Positions 37,329 through 47,003 of a stretch of 64,000 bases of DNA are shown piece after piece. The notes under the pieces are model-generated. The model made no database searches and had not been told where the DNA came from. It saw only the letters and a list, made by a program, of their open reading frames with translations. This DNA comes from Gonocerus acuteangulatus. Lineage: Eukaryota > Arthropoda > Insecta > Hemiptera > Coreidae. Positions within the stretch are counted from its first letter, which is position 1, and each line of letters begins with the position of its first letter. The stretch spans positions 49,119,774 to 49,183,773 of the forward strand of contig OX328127.1 of the NCBI GenBank assembly GCA_946811695.1, given 5' to 3'. A program made the translations under genes and the position numbers.

Positions 37329-39111
37329 TTTTAATGAATAAGAAAGGTTTTCTCAAAAACTATTCAAAATAATTAAATTCTAGTTATGCCATCATAAAAT
37401 AGATAAAATTTCCTTTAAAAATATATTAATTTGATTCACTAAAACCATTATTGAAAGATACTTTCTGGACGTCCGATAACGCACTTCTGTTTTTATCAAT
37501 GATTCAGATTATTTTCGCGATTTTTTTCATCAGCCCTCTAATGGACTACAGATTCAATGCTTACAGGAAAACTTCTACATTTAGTAAGCATTAAATCTAT
37601 GAAAATGAAGTGAAGGTTTATTAGGGATTAAATTGAACGATTGGCTACCTTTTTTCAAAAAAATGTGGAATGTAGTTTTGTTACTTTCAAATACCATGTG
37701 CGAAAAAATCAAAAATTATTCATTTTTTAATGCCCAAACTGTGGGTATCCATTGTCCAGTCCAAAGCAATAAAACGTAACTGTAAGAAATGATTGAAAAA
37801 GGTTTTCATTTGGAAGATCTGTTACATTTTGTGTTTAACAAATTTTCATTGATTTATCTTTTACATGATGTTGTTGGCACTAAAATATTTACTAATATAT
37901 TTGAAAATTTGCTAAATTTGCAATTGTACCTTTATGAACTTGGGCAGTAGATCATCCACTGTCTAAGAGCACTGTTGCAGGGTGCAGGACAGCAATCCAT
38001 CAGGAACCATAAATCTATGTGCTAGCGGACCGTCTTCCAATGCAATAGGTCGGCCGTATTTAATTCGTGTGGAGGATTAAAAATATGTTGAATCAAACCT
38101 GTCAGGAATCAGGATTGGCTGAAGAATATATTCGTCCTGAATTCTGCACCACTTGTTAACTTGGAGCTGATACTGATTGTGTGATCTTTACACCACTGTG
38201 TAATTAACTAAATTTGTGATTAACAAGAAACCAAGTATGTGCATTGGGGCTGTTAAATATTCCATTCCGTGTAAATGTGGCCTTGTATGTCCACAAAATG
38301 TGGCGGCTGAACTGAGGATTAACATTTTTCCTTCCGCAATGTTTTGCACAATTTTTAGTTTATTTCAAATTTTATTTTAAAACATTTCAAATTATGAGTA
38401 AATTCTGGATTAAAATTATTCAACTACCCTGAAATCTTATTGAATTCTCCGCTCAAAATTTCTAGTCAAATCACAGATCTCTCAAATGAAAAACTTGTTC
38501 AATCGTTTCATTCAGTTACATTTATTGCTTCCGGAATGGACAATGGATACCCACAGTTTGGCCATTAAAAAATGAATAATTTTTAATTTTTTCACACATG
38601 GTATTTGAAAGTAAAAAAACTACAGTGCACATTTTTTTGACAAAAGGGAGCCAATATTTTAATTTATCCGCGAATAAACCTCCACTTTATTTTCATAGAT
38701 TTAAAGCTTACGAAATGTAGAAGTTTTCCTGTAAGTATTGAATCTTTAGTCCATTAGAGGGCTGATGAAAAAAATCGCGAAAATACTCTGATTCATTGAT
38801 AAAAACAGAAGTGCGTTATTGGACATCCAGAAAGTATCTTTTAATAATAGTTTTAGTGAATTAAATTAATGTATTTTTAAAGGAAATTTTATCTATTTTA
38901 TGATGGCATAATTAGAATTTAATTATTTTGAATAGTTTTAGAGGAAACCTTTTTTATTCATGAATAATCATGACTACGTTAAAAAAACAGAAAATTGAGC
39001 ATAGATCCTTTTCCTTTCGGAATCGGACCATACTTGAAATGAACTTTTTTGTTGGAAATTATGTCTACAATCACCTCCTATAGCTTGGCTACTTCGACCT
39101 GAATCACCCTG
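37326..39111. mobile_element. Foldback element, family 2, copy 2 (left end lost)
   Basis: It matches the element at 23192-25159. The right terminus is intact (CAGGGTGATTCAGGTCGAAG on the minus strand, ending at 39111). The left arm starts about 135 bp inside the expected end, directly after the TA tract. The hub lies inverted relative to copy 1: its sequence at about 37920-38290 is the reverse complement of 24034-24390. Confidence 0.8.
37926..38290 (-). pseudogene. Decayed Tc1/mariner-superfamily transposase, second copy
   Basis: On the minus strand one frame reads WCRIQDEYILQPILIPDRF and, after a stop, GRPIALEDGPLAHRFMVPDG. This matches the WxGI-(x)-iGPyflPxRl and LLED-PLxxR-M-F-hDG order of the transposase group named for 24034-24390. 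Stops and frameshifts are present. With copy 1 it shows that the family's hub derives from the mobilising enzyme's gene and not from random filler. Confidence 0.6.
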
Positions 39112-39121
39112 TGTATATATA

Positions 39122-39178
<57 letters not shown>

Positions 39179-39179
39179 T
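39112..39179. repeat. (TA)n/(CA)n microsatellite
   Basis: Short TA repeats then about 24 CA units, abutting the foldback right end. Confidence 0.9.
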
Positions 39180-39229
39180 TTTCACTCTATTATTGACCTT
39201 AAACGTTTATTGCTGTTCTTGTAGTCCAA

Positions 39230-39665
39230 AAAGGTCATGCATATAACAGTCTTCTGCCATTGACCGTGTCACAAACTTCTTTGCCGATTTTTCACTAGTC
39301 ATACTGCCAGCTTCCTCAGGGCTTAGTCTGAGAATCTCAAAAAATAACTGAAGCCCAAGTCAAGATTCTTTGTCACAATGACAACGCTCCAGCTCAAGTT
39401 GGCAGAGCATGTAACCAAGTATTTGGCCACCAAAGGAATAAACTTCTTGAGTATCCTCCTAACAGTCCGCACCCTGCTCCCAATAGATTGCATTGTTCTC
39501 TCATGAAAAAATTAAGCTGGAAGAAAATTAACGTTTTCTAATGATCTGGACCTTCAGAGGGACAGCCAGAGCGAAGGTGCTTCACTCCCAGGTAAAACTG
39601 AGCAGAGCTGGGTTCGACGAATGGAGAAGTGTATTGAAAGCGATGGAAATTAATTTGAGAGAATT
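39230..39665 (+). pseudogene. Mariner transposase C-terminal remnant
   Basis: The frame around 39345-39540 reads ILCHNDNAPAQVGRACNQ and then LLEYPPNSPHPAPNRLH, matching the mariner HDNAxxH and HPPYSPDLAPxDyhLF blocks. Another frame near 39600-39659 gives WVRRMEKCIESDGN followed by a stop and FE, matching the W-RM-KCIexxGdYFE end of mariner enzymes. The second catalytic aspartate (DNA) is kept, but the aspartate of the third block is lost (SPDLAPSD has become SPHPAPNR). At least two stops and a frameshift make it inactive. No terminal repeats were seen. Confidence 0.8.
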
Positions 39666-42640
39666 ACATAATAATGAATACCACATCTATTAAGTTTTTT
39701 TAAATTTATATTTATTCTTTACCATTCCAATGCTTGCGAAAGTAGGGCGATATTCCAGAATCCAGCAAGCCTACGATTTTATTTTAATAAATGAGGTAGA
39801 CTGAATTGTGAACATTGGGCTTATTTAACTATCGTTTTCGGCATGGAACATACTTTCTGGCTGTCAGAAAAGCGACTACCAACGGTCCATAATTATTAAA
39901 TCCGGGTTTAAAGGCCGCGAATTTATATTAACTATACAATGCCAGTTATCTTCGACAGACCTATTTCACAGTTCATATCGAGAAAAAGATAATGTTAGCA
40001 TTCCTTACCTCGGATTTCATAAATCCAAACAAACAATATTGACAGAAATCACCTCTACTCCTAAGAAGAAAATCCAAAATACTAAGGGAACAAGGACGCC
40101 CTACAATGTAAACTCTAATAGAAGGAGACACAGTAAATAAAGAGTGTGAGAAAACACAGACATCCTTATCTATAAGTATACATAAATTTCCTTATACTCG
40201 ACGAGTATCACAGCCACCAGGAAAGGACCTTCGGAAAGGGTTGTTGTTTTGCAGCGAAATTATTCCTTTTCTGTTATGGGAAAAGTTTCGAATCGGCTAT
40301 GAGTTGTTTGCGCTCCCTCCCCATACAAAAGGAGATTTATGTATAATGTTCAAAGAGAGATAGAGACTCGGGGAATACAGTCATGGCGAGGTGCCCCTAC
40401 AATATATATATCTACATATGTGTATCCGAACCCTTTCTATGTATATTAACTCGAGTTGTTTTTCCGATCTACATGGACTATTGTTTGTTAACATCCTAGC
40501 GGCCGAGAGCCGGTTACACCTTTTGTGCAAATTTAACTGTTAAATTATTCCTTATTTCCCCTAATGGAGGATGCCAATGGTGGGGGGGGGGATAAAATAT
40601 GGAACACTGGCATCTACATAAGCACATCGGCTCGACCAAAATGTCCTACCCACGGTGCTGCGTGGCGAAGAACACCATTGAAAATAACCGCTATTACCAT
40701 TGGAACAGACACCAACTTCTATAAGTAAACTTCGCGCCTTAATTCTGCATAAAACCAATTAGATTCATAATACTCGAATAGAAATAATAATAACAATCAA
40801 ACAAAAGAGATAGCCATAATCGTTTCATAAGAATAAATGATTTTAAATCAGGATGTTATAGAGCAAAACACCATACAAGTTAATTAAACAAGTTTCTATT
40901 AATAACAAAACTTAATTTATCTGGAAACAAACAGCTTTTGAATTAACTAAAATTCAAACTAAATTTCTCTCTATCTAAGCGTAAATATCATTAGCTACCC
41001 ACATGGATTCTTATAACCAATTTTGTAGAATCATTAGAGACTGAAATGCCCTGAAGAGTCACCTGAGTGAAGCCTGATATATATTGTCTTCTAAGACATC
41101 CGAGAAAAGTGTCAAAGAAAAATGAGTCAAATCTTCATTTTTTAGAAACAATTACTCGTCAAGCTAAGATTTAGCTACGCGCATATGCTCTTGATCTATT
41201 GCTAGTTAGGCTTACAGGCATCATATCACAACAAGACAAGCCAATTCATCGAATGGAGGCAATGCTTCTGATAGACGCCATAATACTATATCAGAGTAGT
41301 TGCATTTTTTTTTACCATGAGTCTAAGTAGATAATCATAGTGCATTTAACGCACTATGCCCATTTTCCGACATACAGATAATTATGACGTTAAGCCGTCC
41401 ATGGTGAAGCATTGAATGAATTGACTCAACAGGCAGTGATATAAAACTCTCAATGATACGACACCTGATCTGGAACTAGAAATATCTTAATTAAAAATAC
41501 CGCTTTGTATGTCAATGTTTCTAAATATGTAAAGAAAAATTATGACTTTCAGGAACTTCGTCATCTAACCGCGTTTCCATTACCATATTATACCTAGTGC
41601 CGACATTTATTTTTTGGGTTCATCGTTGAAAAGATATTCGGTCGAGAATAGAAAAAAGTGTGTTTTCCCCCAAAATGACAGACATTCAAAAATGTTCATG
41701 TCACTAGGACGCAGGGTTTCCGAGATATAAGTGAAACCCCGAAAAATGGGGCCTTCTCAACCCCCCCCCTCCCCCGGCACTAAGGCTACGGGTGAGGACT
41801 TTTGATATGTTGACCTCCTAACTAGCTGAAACAAAGTTATGAAGTCAAAAATTCTGTTCCAAACATTTCCATCTATAACTCTTAGTTGCCTGGACTATCA
41901 AGAGCCTTAATAGACTTTGTGAATCTTCATCACGTGACGAGATCATAGATGCTAAATCTAGAACAAAATTTGATCTAATTACTTATGAAAGGCATATTTC
42001 TAATAAATGTAAATGACATCAAAGCCTCCTTGAATGGTAGTAATCGAAGGACTCATAAGTAGGATATTCTGTATTCTGGCATTGGATGTCTAAACAAATT
42101 AACCTCAAGTCTTCAGAACTTCTCATTCTTCAAAGTACATTCAAGCCTGATGTGTTCTTTACCGATGAGTACCATTCCGCATTAGATTGGAGGGAATGGG
42201 GATGACGCACGAGAAATCCTAGATGCCGACCAGGAGATAGTAGGTGACGTATGGAGAGCGATCTGGACAGGTCCCTGTATGGTCCCTAATACGAAACACC
42301 ACATTACAACCGGCACCCCACAGCAAGCGGCATCTCTATGTGATTTATTAGTTAGCCTGTTTTTCTCGGGGCAGAGCCTACCTCTTGACAAATACCTTCT
42401 GGCCTTTTACTCCTAGAAAATTTATACACCCGTCTAGTCTACATTGAGTAGGTCCATGTTCTTCATTCTTTTAATAAAACTATTTAAATGTAGATTTTAA
42501 ATCCCATCTTACAAATGAAATAAAAACAACACAAAATTCCACGGATCGTATAAATCAGCTTCCTGAATACAACCAATATAGAATTTCCCAAACAGAAAAA
42601 AATATGTTTCCTCAGGAATATATTTCACCACACACAAATT

Positions 42641-42695
<55 letters not shown>

Positions 42696-42736
42696 ATTTT
42701 AATTCCTACACGCCAAGTGAACTTACCTTATTAAGA
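39666..42736. other. Non-coding stretch
   Basis: No gene is recognised. G or C runs occur at 40583-40591 and about 41761-41775, and a run of 50 A at 42643-42692, just upstream of the retrotransposon. The open frame at 42182-42391 (minus) resembles nothing known. Confidence 0.5.
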
Positions 42737-42868
42737 TGTAGCGGTTATCAGATAACCCCCCAAAAAAAACACATGTTTTAAAAAAATAAATAAAACAGTA
42801 TTAAGTGTTCTCTCGCAATTGAAAACTGCAAATCGTTCTTGTAAGTTGTAAATCCTATACACTTAACA
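42737..42868 (+). repeat. 5' LTR
   Basis: It runs from TGTAGCGG to CTTAACA (TG...CA ends) and is 132 bp. It contains the perfect inverted repeat GGTTATC-A-GATAACC (42743-42757) and two AATAAA polyadenylation signals (about 42785-42794). Confidence 0.95.
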
Positions 42869-42869
42869 T

Positions 42870-42879
42870 TGGTGACCCC
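42870..42879 (+). other. Primer binding site (tRNA-Trp type)
   Basis: TGGTGACCCC lies one base after the 5' LTR. It is complementary to the 3' end of tRNA-Trp (ending GGGGTCACCA), the primer known for CsRn1-like elements. Complementarity stops after ten bases. Confidence 0.8.
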
Positions 42880-42922
42880 TGATATTGAACAATACTTCTG
42901 ATTTCACTTCTCGCCGTTCGTC

Positions 42923-43786
42923 ATGTCCAAAAAAAACTCATCTACGTCCGATACAGATCTCCATGAAACCCAGCCTGAGGTTAGTTTCTACCAAGGGCCG
43001 AGTTCAAGACTACCGACATTCTGGAAACAGAACCCGACTTTATGGTTCGCGACGATCGAGGCTGTATTTGCGACATCCCGCGTAACATCGAGTCTAAAAA
43101 AATTCCAGCTCGTCATACCGAATCTCGATCTGGATGTTCTCAGCCAAGTCTCAGATATCGTCCTCCAACCGACTGAGCAACCATACGAGGACCTTAAAGC
43201 TAGGCTCATCAACACGTTCGGAGAATCCGAAACACGTAGAATTAGCAAGCTGTTAGAAGAAATGCCACTCGGAGACCAGACTCCTTCACAGCTCCTCAGA
43301 AAAATACAACAATTAGCTGGCTCCGATGTATCAAACGGATTTATTAGCACCCTGTGGATGAAGAATTTACCCCCACGAATTCGTCCCATCCTCATTTCCA
43401 CAGGCCACACTGACATCCAAAAACTGGCAGAAGTAGCCGACAAGATCTTGGAGGTATCCCCGTCAGCTGAAACGTACGCTATTCGAGACATGTCAGAACC
43501 TCGCCCAAACAAGTCTTCCGCAACTACCACATCAGTCACGAACAGATGCGAGCACCCATCCGAAGATTTCGGAGCTCTACGCCGCGACGTAGACGAGATC
43601 CTACGCTTTCTGAAGATGAAGAACCGCGAAAGAAGCTCCAGCAGCAGCCGGAATCAAGACAATCTCCCTCGATCTCAGTCGCGCGATACCTGCTATTACC
43701 ACCAGAGATTCCGCGAGAAAGCCCGACGCTGCACACAACCTTGCAACTGGAAATCCGAAGAGCCAGCTTTAAACTCGGAAATGTGA
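42923..43786 (+). CDS. Gag capsid/nucleocapsid protein of the retrotransposon
   Basis: The 287-residue Gag forms the virus-like particle that packages the element's RNA in the cytoplasm. The start is the first ATG after the primer binding site in the long frame. Residues of about 30-175 carry the capsid pattern of CsRn1-like Gags (LPTFWKQNPTLWFATIEAVF; LWMKNLPPRIRPIL; KLAEVADKILEV). Near the C-terminus C257-x2-H260-x9-C270-x3-C274 forms the CHCC zinc knuckle that marks this clade in place of the usual CCHC. A basic, serine-rich stretch (about 235-255) precedes it. The last codons overlap pol; ribosomes that slip back one base at 43768-43774 continue into pol. The stop codon (43784-43786) lies inside the predicted stem that stimulates slippage. 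No frameshift or premature stop is seen. Confidence 0.93.
   Translation: MSKKNSSTSDTDLHETQPEVSFYQGPSSRLPTFWKQNPTLWFATIEAVFATSRVTSSLKKFQLVIPNLDLDVLSQVSDIVLQPTEQPYEDLKARLINTFGESETRRISKLLEEMPLGDQTPSQLLRKIQQLAGSDVSNGFISTLWMKNLPPRIRPILISTGHTDIQKLAEVADKILEVSPSAETYAIRDMSEPRPNKSSATTTSVTNRCEHPSEDFGALRRDVDEILRFLKMKNRERSSSSSRNQDNLPRSQSRDTCYYHQRFREKARRCTQPCNWKSEEPALNSEM
43768..43774 (+). promoter_or_regulatory. -1 ribosomal frameshift slippery site
   Basis: TTTAAAC falls in the gag frame as T-TTA-AAC, the canonical X-XXY-YYZ heptamer. Slippage moves reading into the pol frame, which continues open to 46872. Confidence 0.9.
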
Positions 43787-46700
43787 AAGTTGCGGCGGAA
43801 ACTTTCACAACCCAGCAGCACCGCCGCCTATTTCTGACGGACAGAACCACTGGTCAGCCCTTCCTCATCGACACAGGAGCATGCATATCTCTTCTCCCTG
43901 TGCCCAAAGGACGGCGTAAGACTCCATCTGATTTCACCTTAATAGCAGCCAACAACTCCCCGATTCCAACCTTCGGTGAAATCACTCGATATGTCGACTT
44001 AGGACTCAGAAAACCTCTCAAGTGGACCTTTGTCTTAGCCGACGTCGCCAAGGCTATATTAGGTGCTGATTTTCTCTACTGGCATCAGCTTACTGTGGAC
44101 TTAAGAAACAGGAGACTGATCGACCAGCACTCAGGACGTAGCATTGTAGGTACCATATCCTCAGCAGAAATACCAACCTTCTCCATCTTTCCAGCCGATA
44201 ATCGATTTGCCCGCATCCTAGGTGAATTCCCTACCGTCACTCAGGTCACTCCCATCCGTGGACCATCCAATTCAACAGTGGAGCATCATATAGAGACCAA
44301 AGGACGACCTGTCACGGCTAAATGCCGCCGTTTGCCTCCAGGAATTTACCAGGAAGTCAAAAAGGAGATCCAGGAGCTCATCGACAGCGGAATATGCCAA
44401 CCTTCCAAAAGTCCATGCTCCAGTCCACTCCACGTAGTGAAGAAAAAAGATGGTACTCTCCGATTGTGTGGAGACTATCGAGCCCTGAACGCCATCACTA
44501 TTCCCGATCGATATGGAATACCCAATCTTCGAGACTTCACAATGGAGATACATGGCAAGAAGATCTTCTCCAAAATAGATCTCCGTAAGGCTTACTATCA
44601 TATACCGATAGCAGTAGAAGATCGAGAGAAAACTGCCATTATTACCCCATTTGGCCTTATTGAATACAACAGGATGAGTTTTGGACTGAAGAACGCAGGT
44701 CAAAGCTTCCAGCGTTTCGTCGACAACCAATTCCGAGACCTACCCTTTCTCTTCAAGTTTCTTGACGACTTCTTGATCGCTTCGGACAACGAGGAACAAC
44801 ATGAAGCTCACATCAGAGAAGTACTTCGTCGTCTCGACATGAACGGCATCGCTGTGAACCCATCGAAATGCGTCTTCGGTGTCCCAGAGCTCGATTTCCT
44901 TGGATTCCATCTAACACCATCTGGCATCACACCTCTGGAAGACAAAGTTAAGGCTGTCCTAGAATTCCCACTTCCCAAGGACGTTCGAGAACTTCGGCGC
45001 TTTATGGGCATGGTGAATTTCTACCGACCTTGTCTTCGCCACGCAGCATCAATCCAACAACCTCTCAACGGACTTCTCCATCAGGTCAAGAAAAATGACA
45101 AAACTCCAATCAATTGGAACGAAGAAACGCTCAAGGCTTTCGAAGACACCAAGAAGAACCTTGCTGAAGCAACTGAGCTCGTCCATCCGAACCCAGACGC
45201 AGAGATCTCACTCGCATGCGACGCATCTGACGTCGGTCTAGGCGCTGTCTTACAACAAAAACAGGATAACAAATGGCATCCTCTAAGCTTTTTCTCGTTA
45301 ACACTCAATAAAGCGCAGAAGAATTACTCTGTCTACGACAGGGAGCTTCTGGCTATATACAAGGCCATCAAACATCTTCAACCTCAACTGGAAGGCCGAG
45401 TTTTCTCAATCATCACAGATCATCGCCCATTAGCTCATGCTTTCACTCAAAAGCCTACTTCACCTCTCCGCATCTGTTGGCTAACTTACATTAGCCAATT
45501 CACCACTACAATCATCTATAGTCCAGGCAGGGAAAACATTGTTGCCGATTCCCTATCAAGGATTGCTGAAATCCAAACTCCAGACGATTTTGTCGCCCTT
45601 TCTTTAGCCCAACAAGAAGACCATGAGATCAGCCGACTCCAGGAACAAACTAACCTAACCTTTAGAGCCATCGAAATTCCTGGCACTGACAAGACCCTTC
45701 TCTGTGAGATGTCAACAAGCAAGGCAAGGCCATATCTCCCGAAGAACTTCAGGCACAGTGCTTTCGTCAAGGTGCACACCTTAAGTCATCCTGGCGTCCG
45801 GACAACACGGAAAATGGTAGCAGAGCGATATTTCTGGCCAAACATGAATAAGGAAGTAGCTGATTGGGCTAAGTGCTGTATCGCTTGCCAGAAGAGTAAG
45901 ATACACCGGCATACCCATGCACCTCCTGGAACATTCCCAGCTGCCACTCGCTTTCAGCATGTCCACTTAGATTTAATTGGCCCACTACCACCCTCCGACG
46001 GCCACCGTTACTGTCTCACGATGATAGACCGTCAAACCAGATGGACAGAAGGAATACCATTACGTGACATCACAGCCGAAACCGTCTCAAGCGCATTCTA
46101 CACTGGTTGGATCTGCCGATTCGGCGTTCCCTCAAGAATAACCACCGACCAAGGCCGGCAATATGAATCCCAGCTTTTTCATCAGCTGACTTCGCTTCTG
46201 GGAATCGAGAAAGGTCGCACAACTGCTTATCATCCCCAAGCTAACGGATGCATAGAACGATGGCACCGGACACTCAAAGCCGCCATTACAGCACACCTTG
46301 ACAGCAACAACTGGACCCGCATATTGCCAACCGTACTCCTCGGACTCAGAGCCAGCCTGCGAGATGATACTTCATCGAGCATAGCTGAAGCAGTCTACGG
46401 TTGTCCCATAAGATTGCCAGGCGAATTCTTGGAGCAACACACGACCGCGGAAGATCCACACGTACTACTGCAGGAGCTGAAGGAACATCTTCGCACCCTT
46501 CGACCAGCCGAGTATAAGGAGAGCACTAAGAAGACCTACGTACACCAGGAGTTGCAGAACTGCACGCATGTGTTCATCAGGGAAGACTGTGCCCGACGTC
46601 CGCTGACACCACCATACTCCGGACCACACAGAGTTCTCCAACGACACGACAAGTACTTGGAAGTGCAACTCCCAGGCCGCCAAGCCACCATATCGATAGA

Positions 46701-46872
46701 CCGGCTTAAGCCTGCGTTTCTTCCATCCGAACAGACTCAGGACACACCACCAGTTCTCCCAAAAACGCCACCGCCAACTCAAGAGCCCTACAGGACCCGT
46801 TCCGGGAGAACCGTGAAACGAGTTTCACAGTCAGCTTCTCTGACTCCGTCATCTGGGAGGGGAATCCTGTAG
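43774..46872 (+). CDS. Pol polyprotein: protease, reverse transcriptase, RNase H, integrase
   Basis: Pol is made as a Gag-Pol fusion by -1 frameshifting, so I place its first codon at 43774 (1,032 residues); the frame is open back to an ATG at 43546, which I do not consider the start. In order: aspartic protease with IDTGA (D33-T-G); reverse transcriptase with IDLRKAYYHI and the catalytic FLDD (D331-D332; FLDD in place of the usual YxDD); RNase H with DAS at D483, YDRELLA and TDHRPL; integrase with an HHCC zinc finger (H668, H672, C702, C705) and the DDE triad D733, D792, E828, spaced 58 and 35 residues, exactly as in active Ty3/gypsy integrases. A GPY-like module (PPYSGPHRVL) and a tail ending YRTRSGRTVKRV follow. 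There is no chromodomain. The TAG stop lies inside the 3' LTR. No inactivating change was found. Confidence 0.95.
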   Translation, partial: LGNVKVAAETFTTQQHRRLFLTDRTTGQPFLIDTGACISLLPVPKGRRKTPSDFTLIAANNSPIPTFGEITRYVDLGLRKPLKWTFVLADVAKAILGADFLYWHQLTVDLRNRRLIDQHSGRSIVGTISSAEIPTFSIFPADNRFARILGEFPTVTQVTPIRGPSNSTVEHHIETKGRPVTAKCRRLPPGIYQEVKKEIQELIDSGICQPSKSPCSSPLHVVKKKDGTLRLCGDYRALNAITIPDRYGIPNLRDFTMEIHGKKIFSKIDLRKAYYHIPIAVEDREKTAIITPFGLIEYNRMSFGLKNAGQSFQRFVDNQFRDLPFLFKFLDDFLIASDNEEQHEAHIREVLRRLDMNGIAVNPSKCVFGVPELDFLGFHLTPSGITPLEDKVKAVLEFPLPKDVRELRRFMGMVNFYRPCLRHAASIQQPLNGLLHQVKKNDKTPINWNEETLKAFEDTKKNLAEATELVHPNPDAEISLACDASDVGLGAVLQQKQDNKWHPLSFFSLTLNKAQKNYSVYDRELLAIYKAIKHLQPQLEGRVFSIITDHRPLAHAFTQKPTSPLRICWLTYISQFTTTIIYSPGRENIVADSLSRIAEIQTPDDFVALSLAQQEDHEISRLQEQTNLTFRAIEIPGTDKTLLCEMSTSKARPYLPKNFRHSAFVKVHTLSHPGVRTTRKMVAERYFWPNMNKEVADWAKCCIACQKSKIHRHTHAPPGTFPAATRFQHVHLDLIGPLPPSDGHRYCLTMIDRQTRWTEGIPLRDITAETVSSAFYTGWICRFGVPSRITTDQGRQYESQLFHQLTSLLGIEKGRTTAYHPQANGCIERWHRTLKAAITAHLDSNNWTRILPTVLLGLRASLRDDTSSSIAEAVYGCPIRLPGEFLEQHTTAEDPHVLLQELKEHLRTLRPAEYKESTKKTYVHQELQNCTHVFIREDCARRPLTPPYSGPHRVLQRHDKYLEVQLPGRQATISIDRLKPAFLPSEQTQDTPPVLPKTPPPTQEPYRTRSGRTVKRVSQSASLTPSSGRGIL
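43782..43827 (+). promoter_or_regulatory. Predicted H-type pseudoknot stimulating the frameshift
   Basis: Stem 1 pairs TGTGAAAGTT (43782-43791) with AACTTTCACA (43800-43809), up to 10 bp. The loop of stem 1 contains GCGGCGG (43792-43798), which is the perfect complement of CCGCCGC (43821-43827), forming stem 2. The loop crossing stem 1 is 11 nt (43810-43820). The spacer from the slippery site is 7 nt. These dimensions fit known frameshift pseudoknots. Confidence 0.8.
46855..46864 (+). other. Polypurine tract
   Basis: GGGAGGGGAA ends three bases before the 3' LTR and would prime plus-strand DNA synthesis. It overlaps the last pol codons. Confidence 0.75.
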
Positions 46873-46999
46873 CGGTTATCAGATAACCCCCCAAAAAAAA
46901 CACATGTTTTAAAAAAATAAATAAAACAGTATTAAGTGTTCTCTCGCAATTGAAAACTGCAAATCGTTCTTGTAAGTTGTAAATCCTATACACTTAACA
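46868..46999 (+). repeat. 3' LTR
   Basis: 132 bp, identical to the 5' LTR as far as I can read, followed by the second AAGA of the target duplication. Confidence 0.95.
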
Positions 47000-47003
47000 A
47001 AGA

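Larger units (their letters stand above)
42737..46999 (+). mobile_element. Complete Ty3/gypsy LTR retrotransposon, CsRn1-like clade
   Basis: The element is 4,263 bp long: 5' LTR, primer binding site, gag, pol by frameshift, polypurine tract, 3' LTR. AAGA stands on both sides (42733-42736 and 47000-47003), a 4-bp target-site duplication. The LTRs (132 bp) look identical on base-by-base reading, so the insertion is recent. Two traits point to the CsRn1 (Kabuki-like) clade: a primer binding site matching tRNA-Trp and a Gag zinc knuckle of C-C-H-C order changed to CHCC. All catalytic motifs of pol are intact and there is no env. It is a probable autonomous, possibly still active, element. Confidence 0.95.

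Noticed and set aside
42988..43539. 183-codon open frame on the minus strand
   Set aside because: It lies opposite the intact gag gene and has no recognisable motif; it reflects codon bias of gag.
43546..43773. ATG-initiated start for pol at 43546
   Set aside because: This part overlaps gag in the other frame and shows no protein-family match; the slippery site at 43768 explains pol expression better.
44272..44730. 152-codon minus-strand frame within pol
   Set aside because: Shadow of the reverse transcriptase coding region.
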